In this document: one piece after another, positions 42,242 through 51,106 of the stretch
How positions within the stretch are numbered: the stretch's first letter is position 1
Layout: the number at the start of each line of letters is the position of its first letter
NCBI GenBank assembly: GCA_963814905.1
Contig: CAWFEM010000015.1
Span: 620,001-684,000, forward strand
Length of the DNA: 64,000 bases
Direction of reading: 5' to 3'
Origin: DASWJZ01 sp963814905
Lineage (GTDB): Bacteria > Pseudomonadota > Alphaproteobacteria > Rhizobiales > Afifellaceae
Program-made: the position numbers and the translations under genes
Notes under the pieces: model-generated
The model's database searches: none
The model's input: the letters and a program-made list of their open reading frames with translations, nothing else
What the model was told of the DNA's origin: nothing

Positions 42242-44365
42242 ATGACCCTCCGCGAGCGACTGCAGGCCTCGCGCTACAATCTCATTCCAGATCACGTCAT
42301 CGGGGAGATACTGACCAAGCGCTGGACCGACAACGCGATCCCCTTCATCGCGCTTGTCATTACCGTCGCCACCTTCGGCAGCGTCATCCCGGGCTTCTTC
42401 AAGCTCTATTCCCTGCAGGAATCGACCCGCCAGCTCGGCGAGTTCAGCCTCGTCGTCACCGGCATGACGGTTGTGATGCTGGGTGGGGGGATCGACCTCT
42501 CGGTCGGATCGATCTTCGCTTTGTCGGCCTTTGCCGCGGTCTCGACCTTCTTCATCTTTGAGCAGCCGGTCTGGCTGGCGCTTGCCGCTTCGCTCGCTAC
42601 CGGCCTCGCCTTCGGCGCGATCAACGGCTACCTGATCGGCGTTCTGAGGCTCAGGGCCTTCATCACGACGCTGGTGACTTTCATCATCGGCCGCGCCGGA
42701 TACGACATTCTCGTCGTTTCCTTCGGCTCGAAGGTCCAGCTCTCGATGGCGTCGTCGGATGCCTGGGATTTCATCGGCGACGGCACGTTCCTCGGCGTCT
42801 CCATTCCCGTGCTGGCGGCGATCGTGCTCGCGATCGTGACGCACGTCGCGCTCACACGCTCGCGCCCCGGCTGGCATGTGCTGGCCGTCGGTGGCTCGCG
42901 CCGCTCCGCCCACAATTCCGGCATCCGTGTACGCCAGACGGTATTCCTCACCTATGTCTTTTCAGGCCTTTGTTCCGCCGCGGCCGGCTTCCTGATCGCC
43001 ACGCGGCTGAGCGGCGCCGGCCCCGGTACGGGCCAGGGGCTGGAGATCCTCGCGCTCACCGCCGCCGTCGTCGGAGGCAACAGCCTCGGTGGCGGACGCG
43101 GGTCGGTCGTCAAAGGAGTGATGGGCGCCGTCATCGTGCTGGTGATGACCAACGGCCTGATCCGGCTTGGCTACGGCACCGGGACGAACCAGATGGTGCT
43201 CGGCATCCTGCTCGCCGTCGCCGTCACCATCGACATCCGCTGGCTCAAGAACCGCCACAAGGTGCTGAACGAGGTCTATGTCGCGCCGGTCTATCTGCGC
43301 ATGGGCGAGACGCAGTCGGCGGCGCCGGGCTCCGGCACGCCCTATGAGCTCAACAACCGCCTTTCGGAAGCCGATCCGATCGGCCTTGGCGAGCTTGAAG
43401 GCCCGGAGGACGTCATCCTCGACCGCGAGGATCACCTCTATTGCGGCACGCGGCACGGAGAGATCGTGCGCTTCTTCGCACCCGACTATGAACGCTCCGA
43501 GGTCTTCGCCCATATCGGCGGGTTCCCGCTCGGGCTCGCCTTCGATCGCGACGGCAATCTGCTCTCGTGCGTGGGTGCGATGGGGCTCTATTCGATCTCG
43601 CCCGATCGAGAGGTGAAGAAGCTTTCCGCCGAGACGCGGCGGTCGCTCGCCTCCATCATGGACGACGCCCGGCTGCGCGACCCCAACGATCTCGACATCG
43701 CGCCCGACGGCAAAGTGTACTTCACCGACTCAACCAAGCGCTACGACGCCCACGATTGGGCGCTCGATTCGATCGAGAACCGGCCGACCGGGCGGCTCCT
43801 CGTCTATGACCCGAAGGACGACAGCACCCGCACGCTTCTTGACGGCTACCGCTACACCAATGGCGTCTGCATGGCGCACGACAACAAGTCGCTGTTCTTC
43901 TGCGAGAGCTGGGCCTGCCGCATTCACCGCTATTGGCTGGAAGGACCGAAAGCGGGCACCGCCGAATGCGTGATCCGCGACATGCCGGGTTATCCCGACA
44001 ACGTAAACCGCGCCTCCGACGGCGCCTACTGGATGGCGTGGCTTGGCATGCGCACACCGTCCTTCGATCTCTCACTTCGCCATCCGGGGATGCGTAAGCG
44101 CATGGCGCGGCGGCTGCCGCAGGACGAATGGCTGTTTCCGAACATCAACACCGGCGGCGTGGTGAAGTTCGATGACCGCGGCGAGATCGTCGCGACGCTC
44201 GGGGACCTGTCCGGCCTGGCGCATCCGATGGTGACATCAATGCGCGAGCACAAGGGCTTCCTCTATATCGGCGGCATCCTGAACAACCGCGTCGGCCGCT
44301 ACCGGATCGAGGGCGCCGATCCGACCTGGACGGCGAACGATTCCTATTGGGGGCCGCGGCCATGA
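42242..44365 (+). CDS. ABC permease fused to SMP-30/strictosidine-synthase-like propeller
   Basis: A 707-residue fusion. Residues about 1-335 form an RbsC-type permease (VTGMTVVMLGGGIDLSVGSIFAL, VLAVGGSRRSAHNSGIRVRQTV, LEILALTAAVVGGNSLGGGRGS), residues about 336-370 are a polar linker, and 371-707 form a six-bladed propeller (GLGELEGPEDVIL, DPNDLDIAPDGKVYFTD, RYTNGVCMAHDNKSLFFCES, MPGYPDNVNRASDG). Both parts look intact and in one frame. The propeller resembles gluconolactonase/paraoxonase-like hydrolases with metal-binding Glu, Asn and Asp. Which side of the membrane it faces cannot be determined. The stop overlaps the next gene (ATGA). Confidence 0.88.
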   Translation: MTLRERLQASRYNLIPDHVIGEILTKRWTDNAIPFIALVITVATFGSVIPGFFKLYSLQESTRQLGEFSLVVTGMTVVMLGGGIDLSVGSIFALSAFAAVSTFFIFEQPVWLALAASLATGLAFGAINGYLIGVLRLRAFITTLVTFIIGRAGYDILVVSFGSKVQLSMASSDAWDFIGDGTFLGVSIPVLAAIVLAIVTHVALTRSRPGWHVLAVGGSRRSAHNSGIRVRQTVFLTYVFSGLCSAAAGFLIATRLSGAGPGTGQGLEILALTAAVVGGNSLGGGRGSVVKGVMGAVIVLVMTNGLIRLGYGTGTNQMVLGILLAVAVTIDIRWLKNRHKVLNEVYVAPVYLRMGETQSAAPGSGTPYELNNRLSEADPIGLGELEGPEDVILDREDHLYCGTRHGEIVRFFAPDYERSEVFAHIGGFPLGLAFDRDGNLLSCVGAMGLYSISPDREVKKLSAETRRSLASIMDDARLRDPNDLDIAPDGKVYFTDSTKRYDAHDWALDSIENRPTGRLLVYDPKDDSTRTLLDGYRYTNGVCMAHDNKSLFFCESWACRIHRYWLEGPKAGTAECVIRDMPGYPDNVNRASDGAYWMAWLGMRTPSFDLSLRHPGMRKRMARRLPQDEWLFPNINTGGVVKFDDRGEIVATLGDLSGLAHPMVTSMREHKGFLYIGGILNNRVGRYRIEGADPTWTANDSYWGPRP

Positions 44366-45399
44366 TCCTCAATCCGATCCTCGACTTCCTTCGCGGGCGG
44401 GCGATCACCGTTCCGCCGCTCGACGGCGCCTTCCGCGCCGACACGGCGCTCGACGACGCTTCGGTCTTCGCCGAGCTGCCGTACGCCGACAATCTCTGCC
44501 GGGCGGGCGAGCAGTTGTTGGCCTCGAGCGGAACCGACGTCTACGCCCTTGCCGAACGCGAGGCGCCGAGGTTGGTTGAAGCCTTCGCGGCCGAGGTCAC
44601 CGCGCTCGCCGCCGGAGCCGACGGAACGCTCGCGGTGGCGCTCGACGACGGGTCGCTCATCGAGGGCGGCAGACCGGTGGCGCTGCCCGACGGTGTCGGC
44701 TGCATTACCGCGCTCGCCTACGCCCAAGACGGCACGCTGTGGCTCGCCAACGGCTCCGACCGGCATCGCGCCTCGGACTGGGTTGCGGACTTCATGGAGA
44801 AGAACGCCGCGGGTTCAGTCTGGCGGCGTGCGCCGGGCGGCGCGTTCGCGCAGATGGCCTCGGGCCTGCAATGGCCCTACGGGCTCTTGCCGGATGCCGG
44901 AGGCGTGATCGTCAGCGAAAGCTGGCGCCGCCGCCTAGTGCGGGTCGACAGCGGCGGGGTCGAACTCGTGCTCAGCCACATTCCCGGCTATCCGGCCCGC
45001 CTCTCGCCCGCCGCCGATGGGGGAGCGTGGCTTGCGATCTTCGCGCCGTGTAACCGGCTGATCGAGCTGGTGCTGCAGGAGACGCAGTATCGCCGCGACA
45101 TGATGGCGGAAGTGCCGCGCGAGTTCTGGATCGCGCCGGCACTCTCATCGGGTGAGAGCTTCCTGGAGCCGCTGCAATGCGGTGGAATCCGCACCATGGG
45201 CGTCCACAAGGCCTGGGCGCCGAGCCGATCATACGGTCTCGTCGTGCGGCTCGGCCCCGATTACACACCGCTCACCAGCATGCACAGCCGCGCCGACGGC
45301 CGCCGGCACGGCACGACATGCGCGATCGAGGCGGATGGGCGGCTTCTGGTCGCCTCGAAGGGCGGCCATTGCATCGTGGTGCCGGAGCTCCCGCGATGA
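44362..45399 (+). CDS. Second SMP-30/strictosidine-synthase-like propeller protein
   Basis: A 345-residue protein with the same propeller repeats (ALAYAQDGTLWLANGSDRH, PYGLLPDAGGVIVSESWRRRLV, SHIPGYPARLSPAADGG) as the domain fused to the preceding permease, but more divergent. ATG at 44362 overlaps the previous stop (ATGA). No signal peptide is visible, so it is probably cytoplasmic. It could act on the imported compound, perhaps lactone opening (inference). Its stop overlaps the ATPase start. Confidence 0.82.
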   Translation: MILNPILDFLRGRAITVPPLDGAFRADTALDDASVFAELPYADNLCRAGEQLLASSGTDVYALAEREAPRLVEAFAAEVTALAAGADGTLAVALDDGSLIEGGRPVALPDGVGCITALAYAQDGTLWLANGSDRHRASDWVADFMEKNAAGSVWRRAPGGAFAQMASGLQWPYGLLPDAGGVIVSESWRRRLVRVDSGGVELVLSHIPGYPARLSPAADGGAWLAIFAPCNRLIELVLQETQYRRDMMAEVPREFWIAPALSSGESFLEPLQCGGIRTMGVHKAWAPSRSYGLVVRLGPDYTPLTSMHSRADGRRHGTTCAIEADGRLLVASKGGHCIVVPELPR

Positions 45400-46892
45400 A
45401 CACGATCGTGCGCATGGAGAAGATCACCAAGATCTATCGCAGCGTGCCCGCCGTGAAGGACCTGGATTTCGATCTCTCCGAAGGCGAGATCCACGCGCTT
45501 GTCGGTGAGAACGGCGCGGGCAAGTCGACCCTCACCAAGATCATGGCGGGCGCCGTCGAAGCGACCTCCGGCCGGATGATCTATCAGGGCCACGAAACGC
45601 GCTTCGCCTCGCCCCACGAGGCCCTGCAAGCCGGCATCGCCATGGTGTTCCAGGAGACGAGCCTCGTCCCCTCCATGTCGGTCGCGCAGAACCTTTATCT
45701 CGGCTCGGAAAATTTTCTGAACCGGCTGAGCGGCACCTACATCTCCGCCCAGCAGTTCCTGCAATCGCTGAACTTCCCGGTCGACCCGACCGCCATGGTG
45801 GAATCGCTCGGCGCCGCGAAGCGCCAGATGGTTGAGATCGCCCGTGCCGTCCACCACGACGCCAAGGTGATCATCTTCGACGAACCCACCGCGTCGCTGA
45901 CCCCGGAGGAAAAACGTCACTTCTTCGCGCTTCTCCGCCGCCTGAAGGCACGCGGCGTGTCGGTTGTCTTCATCAGCCACGCTTTGGAAGAAGCGCTGCT
46001 GATCTCCGACCGCATCACCATCCTGCGCGACGGCGAACTGGCGGCGACCGGCGACACGTCCGAGTTCGACCGGGAGAAGATCATCGCGGCGATGGTCGGC
46101 CGCACGCTCTCCGGCGCGCTCTATCGCAAGCGCGACGCAGAACATCTGCGCAAGCCCGGACGCAAGGTCCTGTCCGTGCAGGACATCTCGATGGGCACGA
46201 TGGTGCGGAACACCTCCTTTTCGGTCTTCGAGGGGCAGGTCACCGGCGTCTTCGGGCTGATCGGCTCGGGCCGCACCGAGACGCTCAAGATCGTCGCCGG
46301 CATCTACAAGCGCGACTTCCTGCGCGGCGGCACCATCACGCTCGATGACAAGCCGGTGCGCTACTACACACCGACGGAAGCGGTGAGAGACGGCGTCGCC
46401 TACGTCACCGAGGACCGGAAGTCGGAGGGCATTTTCGAGACGATGTCGATCGGCGAGAACCTCTTCGGCGGGCTTCTCGCGGCGGGGCGCGAACAAGGTC
46501 TCGTCGTGCGTGCCCGCGCCATCCGCGACCTTGCCGAACAATGGACGGGCCGGCTGAACATCAAGGCGATCAACGCCGACGCACGCGTCGTGGAGCTCTC
46601 CGGGGGTAACCAGCAGAAGGTCGTGATCGGCAAGGGGCTGATCCAGAGGCCGCGCCTCGTCATCTTCGACGAGCCGACGCGCGGCGTGGACGTGGCCGCG
46701 ATCGCGGAAATCCATGAGATCATCAACGATCTCGCCGACCGGGGCCTCGCGGTGGTGATGATCTCCTCCTATTTGCCGGAGATCATGAACCTTTCCGACC
46801 GCATCCTGGTCTGCCGACAGGGGCGGATCGTGGAGGAGCTCTCGCCCGTCGAGGCGACCGAGGAGAAGATCATGTATGCCGCAGTGCACTAG
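45396..46892 (+). CDS. Ribose-type ABC transporter ATP-binding protein (two ATPase domains)
   Basis: A 498-residue RbsA-type tandem ATPase. The first domain has Walker A GENGAGKST, signature LGAAKRQMVEIARAV (degenerate), and Walker B VIIFDEPTASLT; the second has GLIGSGRTE, LSGGNQQKVVIGKGL and LVIFDEPTRGVD. ATG overlaps the previous stop. It energises the heteromeric permease encoded upstream. Completes the importer: permease, binding protein, permease-lactonase, propeller, ATPase. Confidence 0.94.
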   Translation: MNTIVRMEKITKIYRSVPAVKDLDFDLSEGEIHALVGENGAGKSTLTKIMAGAVEATSGRMIYQGHETRFASPHEALQAGIAMVFQETSLVPSMSVAQNLYLGSENFLNRLSGTYISAQQFLQSLNFPVDPTAMVESLGAAKRQMVEIARAVHHDAKVIIFDEPTASLTPEEKRHFFALLRRLKARGVSVVFISHALEEALLISDRITILRDGELAATGDTSEFDREKIIAAMVGRTLSGALYRKRDAEHLRKPGRKVLSVQDISMGTMVRNTSFSVFEGQVTGVFGLIGSGRTETLKIVAGIYKRDFLRGGTITLDDKPVRYYTPTEAVRDGVAYVTEDRKSEGIFETMSIGENLFGGLLAAGREQGLVVRARAIRDLAEQWTGRLNIKAINADARVVELSGGNQQKVVIGKGLIQRPRLVIFDEPTRGVDVAAIAEIHEIINDLADRGLAVVMISSYLPEIMNLSDRILVCRQGRIVEELSPVEATEEKIMYAAVH

Positions 46893-46933
46893 GGCGCGGA
46901 CGAAAACTGATCGGACATTTAAGGGAGTACGAG

Positions 46934-47341
46934 ATGGCGACCGTGAAGCTCTTGAGCGACGCCGAGGCGGCGGCAGTCCCCGCCGTGAAAGCCGTGTTCG
47001 ACGACATCCGCGCCACGCGCAAGACTGACTTCATCAACAACTTCTGGCGCGGGCTGGCGAATGACCCGGTCACGCTGAAGCGGACCTGGGAGAGCTTGAA
47101 GGCGGTGATGACCGGCGAGACCGCCCTCCCGCCGGTGGTCCAGGAGATGATCTATATCGCCGTCTCGACCGCCAATAGCTGCGCCTATTGCATCCACTCC
47201 CACACCGCCGCCGCGCGGGCCAAGGGCATGACAGACGCCGAGCACGCCGAGCTCCTGGCGATCATCGGGCTTGCCGCGCAGACGAACCATCTGGTGACGG
47301 CGATGCAGATCCCGGTCGACGACGCTTTCTTCGTGAAGTGA
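46934..47341 (+). CDS. Carboxymuconolactone decarboxylase/AhpD-like protein
   Basis: A 135-residue CMD-family protein. The AhpD-type redox motif CAYCIHSH contains Cys83, Cys86, His88 and His90. Proteins like this act in peroxide defence or in lactone chemistry; the placement as last gene of a lactonase-linked transport operon is suggestive but not decisive. Ribosome site (aaggga) precedes the ATG. Its 3' end overlaps the convergent amidohydrolase gene by about 80 bases. Confidence 0.88.
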   Translation: MATVKLLSDAEAAAVPAVKAVFDDIRATRKTDFINNFWRGLANDPVTLKRTWESLKAVMTGETALPPVVQEMIYIAVSTANSCAYCIHSHTAAARAKGMTDAEHAELLAIIGLAAQTNHLVTAMQIPVDDAFFVK

Positions 47342-48080
47342 GAGACGACAGGCACGCCGCCAGCCGCCCGGCCCACGCGTCGATCCCTTCCGCGGTCTCC
47401 AGAAGGTCCTGGCGGATTTCGACAAGCACGGCAGGGAGATCGCGATCATCGCCATGAATCGGCACGGTATAGTCGGTGTCGCGGGCGACGTCGTAGGGCA
47501 CGTTCGCGCCGACATTGAGCGCGGCGTCGTCGCAGAGGCCGGCGATGATCGCCTCGCCGAATAGGCGCGCGTTGCCGTAGAGGAGACCCGCATGCCACGG
47601 GCGCGGCACGCCGTGGAAGATCGGCGTGAAGCTGTGGATGGCGACGATATGGGTTGGCCGCTTCAGTTCGCGACGCAGGTCGAGATGCGCGCTGACGCGT
47701 TCATGAAACGGATGGAAGACGCGAGACGCGCGACGCTCGGCTTCGGCGGCATCGATGCCCGCGTTGCCCGGAATGTCGGTGTTCTCGGAGCGGACAGGGA
47801 TGCTCGTCTCCACACCGATCGGGCGGTTCAGGTCAATGAGGAGCCGGGAATACGTCCCGAGAAAAGCCGGCGCGTCGATCAGCGCCGACAGCTTTCGGGC
47901 GACCTCGCCTGCACCGATGTCCCATGCGATGTGGCGGGTGAGGTCCGAGCCTGCGAGGCCGAGCCGCCGGTACTCCGAGGGGATGTGGTTCGACGCGTGC
48001 TCGCACAAGAGGACGATGTCGGACGCTCCGGCCTCGTTCAGCAGCTCAAGCGGCTCCGGCCAGTCACTCGCTGATGTCAC
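47262..48080 (-). CDS. N-formylglutamate amidohydrolase-like protein
   Basis: A 272-residue protein of the FGase/HutG-like metallo-hydrolase family. Conserved blocks are VLLCEHASNHIPSEYRRLGL, HIAWDIGAGEVAR, HIVAIHSFTPIFHG and VLVEIRQDLL. The last ~30 residues (Arg/Ser/Pro-rich) run into the convergent CMD gene and are not family-like, suggesting loss of the original stop. Actual substrate need not be formylglutamate. It is followed upstream by an isochorismatase-like gene on the same strand. Confidence 0.85.
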   Translation of the reverse strand: MTSASDWPEPLELLNEAGASDIVLLCEHASNHIPSEYRRLGLAGSDLTRHIAWDIGAGEVARKLSALIDAPAFLGTYSRLLIDLNRPIGVETSIPVRSENTDIPGNAGIDAAEAERRASRVFHPFHERVSAHLDLRRELKRPTHIVAIHSFTPIFHGVPRPWHAGLLYGNARLFGEAIIAGLCDDAALNVGANVPYDVARDTDYTVPIHGDDRDLPAVLVEIRQDLLETAEGIDAWAGRLAACLSSLTSRRKRRRPGSASPSPDGSSARQAR

Positions 48081-48724
48081 GCGCGTTTACCCAAGGCTTC
48101 AAACCGGGTGACGACCGAGTGGGTATCCGCCAGCCAGCAATAGCCGCCGAAGGCGGCAAGGGCGCCCTCGTGGCGTTCCGGCGTGGGCGCCGCGCAGGCG
48201 TCGCCGACGCAGGTGACGAGATAGCCGCGGTCGGCCGCGTCGCGCACCGCCATGTCGACGCACTGGTCGGTCACGATCCCGGCGACGACCAGAAAGCGGA
48301 TGCCGATATTCTTGAGCAGGTAGTCGATGTTGGTCGAATTGAAGACGCCCGAGGATGACTTCGGCAGCAGGATCTCGTCGCCCTGCGGCGCCAGCGCGGG
48401 AACCGGCAGGCCCTCCGGCTGGCGGGGTGTGATCAGGATCGGCGTCATCTTGTGATCGAGCGAGCGGTCGCGGCCGTCTTCGGTGAGGCTCTGGATGATC
48501 GTGTGAATGACCTCCACTCCGTTGGCGCGGGCGGCGGCGAGCAGGCGAACCTGGTTCGGGATCGTGCGCTTGGACGTCTCCTGATAGAAATAGTGATCGG
48601 GCCCGCGTTCGGGATGCGCGGGATCGAGCCCCGGCTCCAACCATATGCGCTGCATGTCGATCAGAAGGAGCGCCGTCTCGCCGGCGCGATAGGGCGCGTC
48701 GCGCCCCGGAACCGTCCCCGTCAC
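48077..48724 (-). CDS. Isochorismatase-family cysteine hydrolase
   Basis: A 215-residue cysteine hydrolase with the family triad Asp23 (LLLIDMQ), Lys122 (LLPKSSSG) and Cys155 (VTDQCVDMAV). Members hydrolyse amides such as nicotinamide, ureidoacrylate or N-carbamoyl compounds. GTG at 48724 is preferred (gggag ribosome site); a TTG upstream would overlap the GntR gene. The 3' end overlaps the amidohydrolase by four bases. Together with the GlcD-like and GntR genes it looks like a catabolic unit. Confidence 0.85.
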   Translation of the reverse strand: MTGTVPGRDAPYRAGETALLLIDMQRIWLEPGLDPAHPERGPDHYFYQETSKRTIPNQVRLLAAARANGVEVIHTIIQSLTEDGRDRSLDHKMTPILITPRQPEGLPVPALAPQGDEILLPKSSSGVFNSTNIDYLLKNIGIRFLVVAGIVTDQCVDMAVRDAADRGYLVTCVGDACAAPTPERHEGALAAFGGYCWLADTHSVVTRFEALGKRA

Positions 48725-48764
48725 TTCGTCAGCTCCCGTCGTATGCGTTCGGGTAACTGCTCTG

Positions 48765-49496
48765 TCAGTATTGGCCCTCGTCGACAAGGTCCGCGCCGAT
48801 GCGGCGCGCGGCGTTGCGGATATGCTTCGACATTGCGTCGCGCGACTTCGCCGGCGAGCCGGACGCGATCGCTTCGTAGATTGCCACGTGCTCGTCGATC
48901 GTGATGTCGACGATTTCCTGCACCGATGGGTAGCGGGCGCGTGTCTCGAAAATGCCGAGCCTCACCTGCTCGGAAAGGAAGCTGATCACCATCACGATAT
49001 AGGGATTGCCCGTCGCCTGGGCGACGTTGCGATGGAACTCCACGTCGGCGTCGATGCCGGCCCCCTCCCACCGTTCGGCTTTGCGCATGTCTTCGAGCGA
49101 CTTGGCGATCGTCTCAAGCTGCTGCGAGGTACGCCGCGCCGCAGCGAGCCCGGCGGAACGCACCTCCAGAAGCGCGCGCAGCTCGAAGAGGTTTTGGAAC
49201 GCGAAGCGGTCGGTCAGCGTCTCCGCGTCGAAGCGCAGGGTCGGAGTGCCCGAGGCGCGCACGACGAAGGCGCCGACCCCCTGGCGCGACTGCACGATAC
49301 CGTCGGAACGCAGTCGCGAAATCGCCTCGCGCACGACGTTGCGGCTCACCCCCATGCGTTCCGCCATCGCCGCTTCGGTGGGCAGCTTGTCGCCGGGCTT
49401 CAGGCGGCCTTCGACGATCTCCTGCAGGATTTCCGACGCGATCCGCGAAGGCAGATGCGGCGTGCGTCCGAGCGTCCCGAGCTTCAAGCCGTCCAT
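48765..49496 (-). CDS. GntR-family regulator (FCD type)
   Basis: A 243-residue regulator. The winged HTH is residues about 17-82 (RIASEILQEIVEGRLKPGDKLPTE, MGVSRNVVREAISRLRSDGIV), and the FCD ligand domain follows (ELRALLEVRSAGLAA, DVEFHRNVAQATGNPYIV, DEHVAIYEAIASG) with the usual Asp/His metal ligands. It overlaps the start of the GlcD-like gene by 13 bases. A FadR/LldR-type operator lies in the intergenic region at 51026-51036. Likely responds to a carboxylate such as a hydroxyacid. Confidence 0.9.
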   Translation of the reverse strand: MDGLKLGTLGRTPHLPSRIASEILQEIVEGRLKPGDKLPTEAAMAERMGVSRNVVREAISRLRSDGIVQSRQGVGAFVVRASGTPTLRFDAETLTDRFAFQNLFELRALLEVRSAGLAAARRTSQQLETIAKSLEDMRKAERWEGAGIDADVEFHRNVAQATGNPYIVMVISFLSEQVRLGIFETRARYPSVQEIVDITIDEHVAIYEAIASGSPAKSRDAMSKHIRNAARRIGADLVDEGQY

Positions 49497-50938
49497 GGCG
49501 TCTCCATCCCCGTCGGGGTCCGGTCGAACAATCGCCCGGGGCTCATGTGACCGGCGGGATCAAGGGCGGATTTGAGCCCGCGCATGAGATCAAGGCGGGT
49601 GGGATCGATGCGGCGCAAGAAGGCCCCTCGCTTCTTCCTTCCGATACCGTGCTCGGCGCTGATGGAGCCACCAAGCCGGTCAACGATGTCATAGATCGCC
49701 TCCTCACAACCGTCGAGAAACGTTACAACTTCGCCGGGCGGCATTTCCTGCGGCGGGACGACGTTCAAATGAACGTTACCGTCGCCGATATGGCCGTAGA
49801 CGAACGATCTTGCCGCCCCGTTTAAGGCGCGAATCGCGGCCTCGGCCTCGGCGATGAAAGCGGGGATCGCGGAGATCGGCACCGATACGTCTGTGCGCAG
49901 ATGCCGACCGCGCTGCACCTGCCATTCGATCACCCCTTCCCGAAAGCGCCAGAAGCCGGCCGCCTGCGCGCTGCTTGCCGCGACGGCGCCGGTTTCAAGC
50001 GCACCCTCCTCGATGCGTGCTTCCAGGAAGCGATCGAGCACGGCGCGAAGGTCGACCAGCGCGCTCGTCGCCGCTTCCAGAATGACATAGACCGGCGTCG
50101 CCGGTTGGAACGGCTCCCGCAGATCGGCAAACGCGTCCATCGCCGCGATCATGCCGTCCCGCATCATGAGCTCGTAGGCGGTGAGCAGGTCGCCGAGGTC
50201 GCGGCGCGCGCTGCCGAACAGTTTGACGGCGTCTTCCACCGAGCGGCAGCCGAGCAAGGCCGTCTCCGTCTGCGTCGGCCGCGGCGACAGCTTGAGCACT
50301 GCGGCCGTCACGATGCCGAGCGTGCCCTCCGAGCCGATGAACACCTGTTTCAGGTCGTAGCCTGTATTGTTCTTCCGCAGCCCGCGCATGTCTTCGAAGA
50401 CGCGTCCGTCGGGCAGCACGACCTCAAGCCCGAGAACGAGGTCGCGCATCATTCCGTAGCGCAGGACGTTCAGCCCGCCCGCATTCGTCCCGATATTGCC
50501 GCCGATCTGGCAGCTCCCCTGGGCGCCAAGTGAAAGCGGAAAGAAGAGGTCGGCGTCTTCCGCCGCGGCGTGCACGTTTTCCAGGATGCAGCCCGCCTCC
50601 ACCACCATCGAGAAGTCCACCGGATCGATGCGGCGCACACGGTTCATCCGCTCCAGACTGACGATCACCTCCTCGCCCGCTTCCGAGGGCGTCGCGCCGT
50701 TCACCAAACCCGTGTGACCGCCCTGCGGGACGACCGGAACCGCGGCTGCGGCGCAGCGACGCACGATCTCCGCCACCTCGGCGGTCGAACGTGGACGCAC
50801 CACGAGGCGCGCCCGACCCAGATGGTCGCCAGACCAGTCCCTTTGATAGCGGGCGAAGGCATCCCCCTCGCGCAGAACCCCGCCGGGGCCAAGTAGCGCA
50901 TCGAGATCGTCAAGCGTCTTTGGCGCCTCCGCGTCCAT
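49484..50938 (-). CDS. FAD-binding 2-hydroxyacid dehydrogenase (GlcD-like)
   Basis: A 484-residue FAD-linked oxidase of the GlcD/D-lactate/D-2-hydroxyglutarate dehydrogenase family. The FAD loop VVPQGGHTGLVNGATP and SLGAQGSCQIGGNIGTNAGGLNVLRYG are typical; the C-terminal motifs YGHIGDGNVHLNVV and GSISAEHGIGRKKR match the metal and substrate site of the family. It oxidises a D-2-hydroxyacid and passes electrons to a quinone or cytochrome. First gene of the minus-strand unit with GntR, isochorismatase and amidohydrolase-like genes. Confidence 0.9.
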   Translation of the reverse strand: MDAEAPKTLDDLDALLGPGGVLREGDAFARYQRDWSGDHLGRARLVVRPRSTAEVAEIVRRCAAAAVPVVPQGGHTGLVNGATPSEAGEEVIVSLERMNRVRRIDPVDFSMVVEAGCILENVHAAAEDADLFFPLSLGAQGSCQIGGNIGTNAGGLNVLRYGMMRDLVLGLEVVLPDGRVFEDMRGLRKNNTGYDLKQVFIGSEGTLGIVTAAVLKLSPRPTQTETALLGCRSVEDAVKLFGSARRDLGDLLTAYELMMRDGMIAAMDAFADLREPFQPATPVYVILEAATSALVDLRAVLDRFLEARIEEGALETGAVAASSAQAAGFWRFREGVIEWQVQRGRHLRTDVSVPISAIPAFIAEAEAAIRALNGAARSFVYGHIGDGNVHLNVVPPQEMPPGEVVTFLDGCEEAIYDIVDRLGGSISAEHGIGRKKRGAFLRRIDPTRLDLMRGLKSALDPAGHMSPGRLFDRTPTGMETPWTA

Positions 50939-51025
50939 TGGCTTCGCGTCCCTCCCATTCGCGCCGGTGGGCCCGGCTTCGCTTCGCCCGACGACCGCAT
51001 TTCGTTATGCGATACGATTTCAGGG

Positions 51026-51036
51026 TTGTCCTACAA
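51026..51036. promoter_or_regulatory. FCD-GntR-type operator
   Basis: TTGTCCTACAA fits the TNGTNNNACNA pattern bound by FadR/LldR-type GntR proteins, with TTGT and ACAA as inverted arms. It lies in the divergent region between the GlcD-like and amidohydrolase genes. The overlapping TCCTACAATAGGA is a second near-palindrome. It is the likely target of the GntR at 48765-49496. Confidence 0.6.
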
Positions 51037-51106
51037 TAGGATCATGTTACATTGACTGGCAAGAAGTGCTGTGCGGAAAGCCGGCCGGGTTGAGGGGGAG
51101 GACGCA

